Source: Nanobdellota archaeon (GTDB lineage Archaea > Nanobdellota > Nanobdellia > Pacearchaeales > GW2011-AR1). Taken from it: DNA of 7,786 bases. Shown here in pieces: positions 6,576 to 7,786 of this stretch; position 1 is the stretch's first letter; each line of letters starts with the position of its first letter. A program made the translations under genes and the position numbers. Location: assembly GCA_018829425.1 (NCBI GenBank), contig JAHJUA010000043.1, positions 1 to 7,786 on the forward strand. The letters are read 5' to 3'. The notes beneath the pieces were generated by a model. The model saw only the letters and a list, made by a program, of their open reading frames with translations, did not search any database and was not told the origin of the DNA.

Positions 6576-6596
6576 GTGCTTCTCCTTTAATTTTTC

Positions 6597-7439
6597 ATGG
6601 GTTTTCTAAAAGGTGGAGCGTTTGTTTTTACATGTGTTCTTTTGTTTATTTCTCTTCTGACGCTTAATTCTTTTCTTACGATGAAAATTTCGCTGGGTCA
6701 TGACAATGTTCAGGAAGAATTTTCTCCAGTTGTCATTGATTTGGCTAACGAAGTTCCAGATGCGATTGAGAGATTCAGTAAGTTTGACGTTTCTGGTTTT
6801 GATGTTGCTGCAGTTATTGATAATAATTTTGGAAATATGGAATCTCATTGTGCGAACTATAGTGATTATGTTTTTATTTTTGAAGAGCAGACTATTGTGA
6901 TTCCTTGTTCTTATCTTGCTGAAGGCAAAGGGGCGGTTGTGAACAAGACTGCGGGCGATTTTGTCGAGGGGATTTATTATGATGACTATGATTGCAACTT
7001 TTGGAATTGCATTTCAAAAGAGAAACTTCCTTTTTTCCTTGTTTCTCAAAAGGCGCGAGACTATTGGGGTGGAAAGTTTTATTTTTCTCTCATAGCGTCT
7101 TTGATTCTTGTAGGGCTTCTTTTCTTCCTAACTGAGAACAAAGCAAATTGGCCAATTTTTACTGGGGGGTTGATTGTCTTTTCAGCAATATCTTTCTCAA
7201 AGATTAATGAAATAATGTTTAACATTTTCTCGTCGGGAAGCCTGAAATTCTTCTCTTTATTCCTTAATATTCTCTTCAGCAAATCAGGAACTGTTTTCTG
7301 GATCTTTTCAGTCATCGGTTTTCTTATTGCTGGTCTCGGGGTTTCTTGGAGAATTGGTTTCTTAGATTCTCAAAAGAAAAAGTTTTCCAAAAAAGAAGTT
7401 CGCCAGATTGTTCAAGAAGAAGTTAAAAAAAAGAAATAA
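6597..7439 (+). CDS. Multi-pass membrane protein with a cysteine-containing external domain (280 aa)
   Basis: Residues 6-29 form a hydrophobic N-terminal helix (an uncleaved anchor or a signal). Residues 30-158 are a soluble loop domain with four cysteines (85, 104, 133, 138), plausibly two disulfides outside the cell, and N-glycosylation sequons NYS at 87 and NKT at 116. Residues 160-178 (FYFSLIASLILVGLLFFL) form a clear membrane helix, followed by likely helices at about 186-200, 215-228 and 231-250. The tail (residues 258-280) is highly charged and helical (KKEVRQIVQEEVKKKK) and is predicted to be cytoplasmic. The architecture resembles uncharacterised DPANN membrane proteins with one N-terminal helix, an external domain and a C-terminal helix bundle, but I cannot name a family. 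The TATA box 21 bases upstream fixes the start. Its stop is only 7 bases from the converging minus-strand gene. Confidence 0.85.
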   Translation: MGFLKGGAFVFTCVLLFISLLTLNSFLTMKISLGHDNVQEEFSPVVIDLANEVPDAIERFSKFDVSGFDVAAVIDNNFGNMESHCANYSDYVFIFEEQTIVIPCSYLAEGKGAVVNKTAGDFVEGIYYDDYDCNFWNCISKEKLPFFLVSQKARDYWGGKFYFSLIASLILVGLLFFLTENKANWPIFTGGLIVFSAISFSKINEIMFNIFSSGSLKFFSLFLNILFSKSGTVFWIFSVIGFLIAGLGVSWRIGFLDSQKKKFSKKEVRQIVQEEVKKKK

Positions 7440-7446
7440 TATTAAC

Positions 7447-7638
7447 TCACCAATTCCAAGCTTCTTCAAGACTTCCCACGACTCTTCCTTGAAGATTTAT
7501 TATTTCTCCAGGTCCCAGAACTTCTGTTATTTGTCTGACAACAAGCGGGGGGGTGTCTGACTTCTTGTAAAGCGCACCGATTCGCAGAACAGTGCTTTTT
7601 TCTGGGGACACTCTGTCTGCCACAGATATGGAAGTCAA
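7447..7638 (-). CDS. Small unassigned protein, non-ATG start (about 63 aa)
   Basis: I do not recognise this protein. The frame is open from 7698 to the TGA at 7449-7447 but has no ATG. The given start is TTG at 7638; GTG at 7623 and GTG at 7611 are alternatives. An in-frame ATA at 7659 sits six bases after a good Shine-Dalgarno match (GGAGGGG, 7670-7664), but AUA starts are rare. The sequence is protein-like: STVLRIGALYKKSDTPPLVV, then EVLGPGEIINLQGRVVGSLE and a Trp-rich end (EAWNW). The strand-turn-strand pattern with 'GEIINLQGR' suggests a small SH3/KOW-like beta-barrel (inference). It follows the partial gene ending at 7659, so an operon is likely. A run of seven G (7547-7553 on the plus strand) is a place where a base-count error could hide, but the reading stays plausible on both sides. 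Confidence 0.55.
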   Translation of the reverse strand: MTSISVADRVSPEKSTVLRIGALYKKSDTPPLVVRQITEVLGPGEIINLQGRVVGSLEEAWNW

Positions 7639-7658
7639 AGTATCAGAAACAAATCTTA

Positions 7659-7786
7659 TTAATCCCCTCCCATTGAGCCAGGAATACGAACGCCCTCCTC
7701 ATATAACAAAGCCTCAACTAATCCTCCTTTAACTTTGTATTCTTCCTTATCAGGGTATTTTCTCTCCCACTTCTGCAATCTATACA
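7659..7786 (-). CDS. C-terminal end of an unassigned protein (N-terminus outside the window)
   Basis: One minus-strand frame is open from the right edge to TAA at 7661-7659. It gives 41 residues beginning YRLQKWERKYPDKEEYKVKG and ending LYEEGVRIPGSMGGD. The other two frames carry early stops (within the first 26 to 70 bases). The charged, aromatic composition is protein-like, with no repeats. The C-terminal codons contain GGGAGGGGAT, which could also serve as the ribosome binding site for the small gene that follows. Too short to assign a family. Confidence 0.55.
   Translation of the reverse strand, partial: YRLQKWERKYPDKEEYKVKGGLVEALLYEEGVRIPGSMGGD
7664..7670 (-). promoter_or_regulatory. 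Shine-Dalgarno-like site inside the end of the upstream gene
   Basis: GGAGGGG on the minus strand (within GGGAGGGGAT) matches the anti-Shine-Dalgarno end of archaeal 16S rRNA with one mismatch. It lies 25 bases before the TTG at 7638 but only six before an in-frame ATA at 7659. It is the only strong site of this type near a gene start in the window, in keeping with an operon-internal gene, whereas the promoter-proximal genes appear leaderless. Confidence 0.4.

Noticed and set aside
6606..7315. Minus-strand frames of 78 and 80 codons and a plus-strand 66-codon frame within the membrane-protein gene
   Set aside because: They overlap a gene with clear membrane helices, promoter and start; their Lys/Arg-rich products are complements of Phe/Leu-rich coding sequence.
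7464..7494. Inverted repeat CTTCAAG/CTTGAAG with a 17-base loop, followed by AT-rich sequence, as a terminator for the membrane-protein gene
   Set aside because: It lies within the opposing small gene, the stem is only 7 bases and no continuous T-run follows, so chance is a sufficient explanation.
7659..7698. The partial right-end gene and the small gene being one protein split by a frameshift
   Set aside because: The first ends in a plausible C-terminus with TAA, and the following frame begins near a good ribosome binding site; no family alignment supports a fusion.

Overview
The window looks like a piece of a small, AT-rich archaeal genome, most likely from the DPANN group (Pacearchaeota/Woesearchaeota-like). 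Three things suggest this. Five gene starts lie exactly 21 bases downstream of a TATTA/TATA-type box and have no Shine-Dalgarno sequence, as expected for leaderless archaeal transcripts. Most proteins are small and unassigned, including an adjacent pair (a basic coiled-coil protein and its partner) of a style I associate with DPANN genomes. The one clear metabolic enzyme is an archaeal-length phosphoenolpyruvate synthase. The lineage is inferred from style, not from a marker gene.

Layout. Bases 1-1398 (minus) hold the N-terminal 466 residues of a secreted, probably lipid-anchored surface protein with a cadherin/Ig-like domain; it runs off the left edge. Bases 1457-2781 (minus) are a translationally coupled pair (TAATG junction): first a 201-aa coiled-coil protein, then a 239-aa protein whose C-terminal third resembles the N-terminal domain of type II/IV secretion ATPases but has no ATPase core. 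Bases 2862-3250 (minus) are a Rid/YjgF-family gene broken by a single -1 frameshift near its start. Bases 3291-6059 (minus) are ppsA, carrying an unusual 161-residue acidic repeat tail that ends in LDIF. A compact divergent promoter (6060-6142) separates ppsA from two plus-strand genes: a 139-aa orphan (6143-6562) and a 280-aa multi-pass membrane protein (6597-7439). The right end (7447-7786, minus) has a small unassigned protein and the C-terminal end of another gene, converging on the membrane-protein gene with a 7-base gap.

How the genes relate. PpsA would make PEP from pyruvate for gluconeogenesis. Rid-family proteins often deal with reactive metabolites, but the two genes appear to have separate promoters, so a functional link is only suggested by adjacency. 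The lipoprotein and membrane protein point to the cell surface. I see no RNA gene, CRISPR array, transposon or origin. There is no gene-free stretch longer than about 85 bases. No complete new system is demonstrable; the best leads are the PpsA tail, the N1-like protein with its coiled-coil partner, and the rigid promoter geometry.
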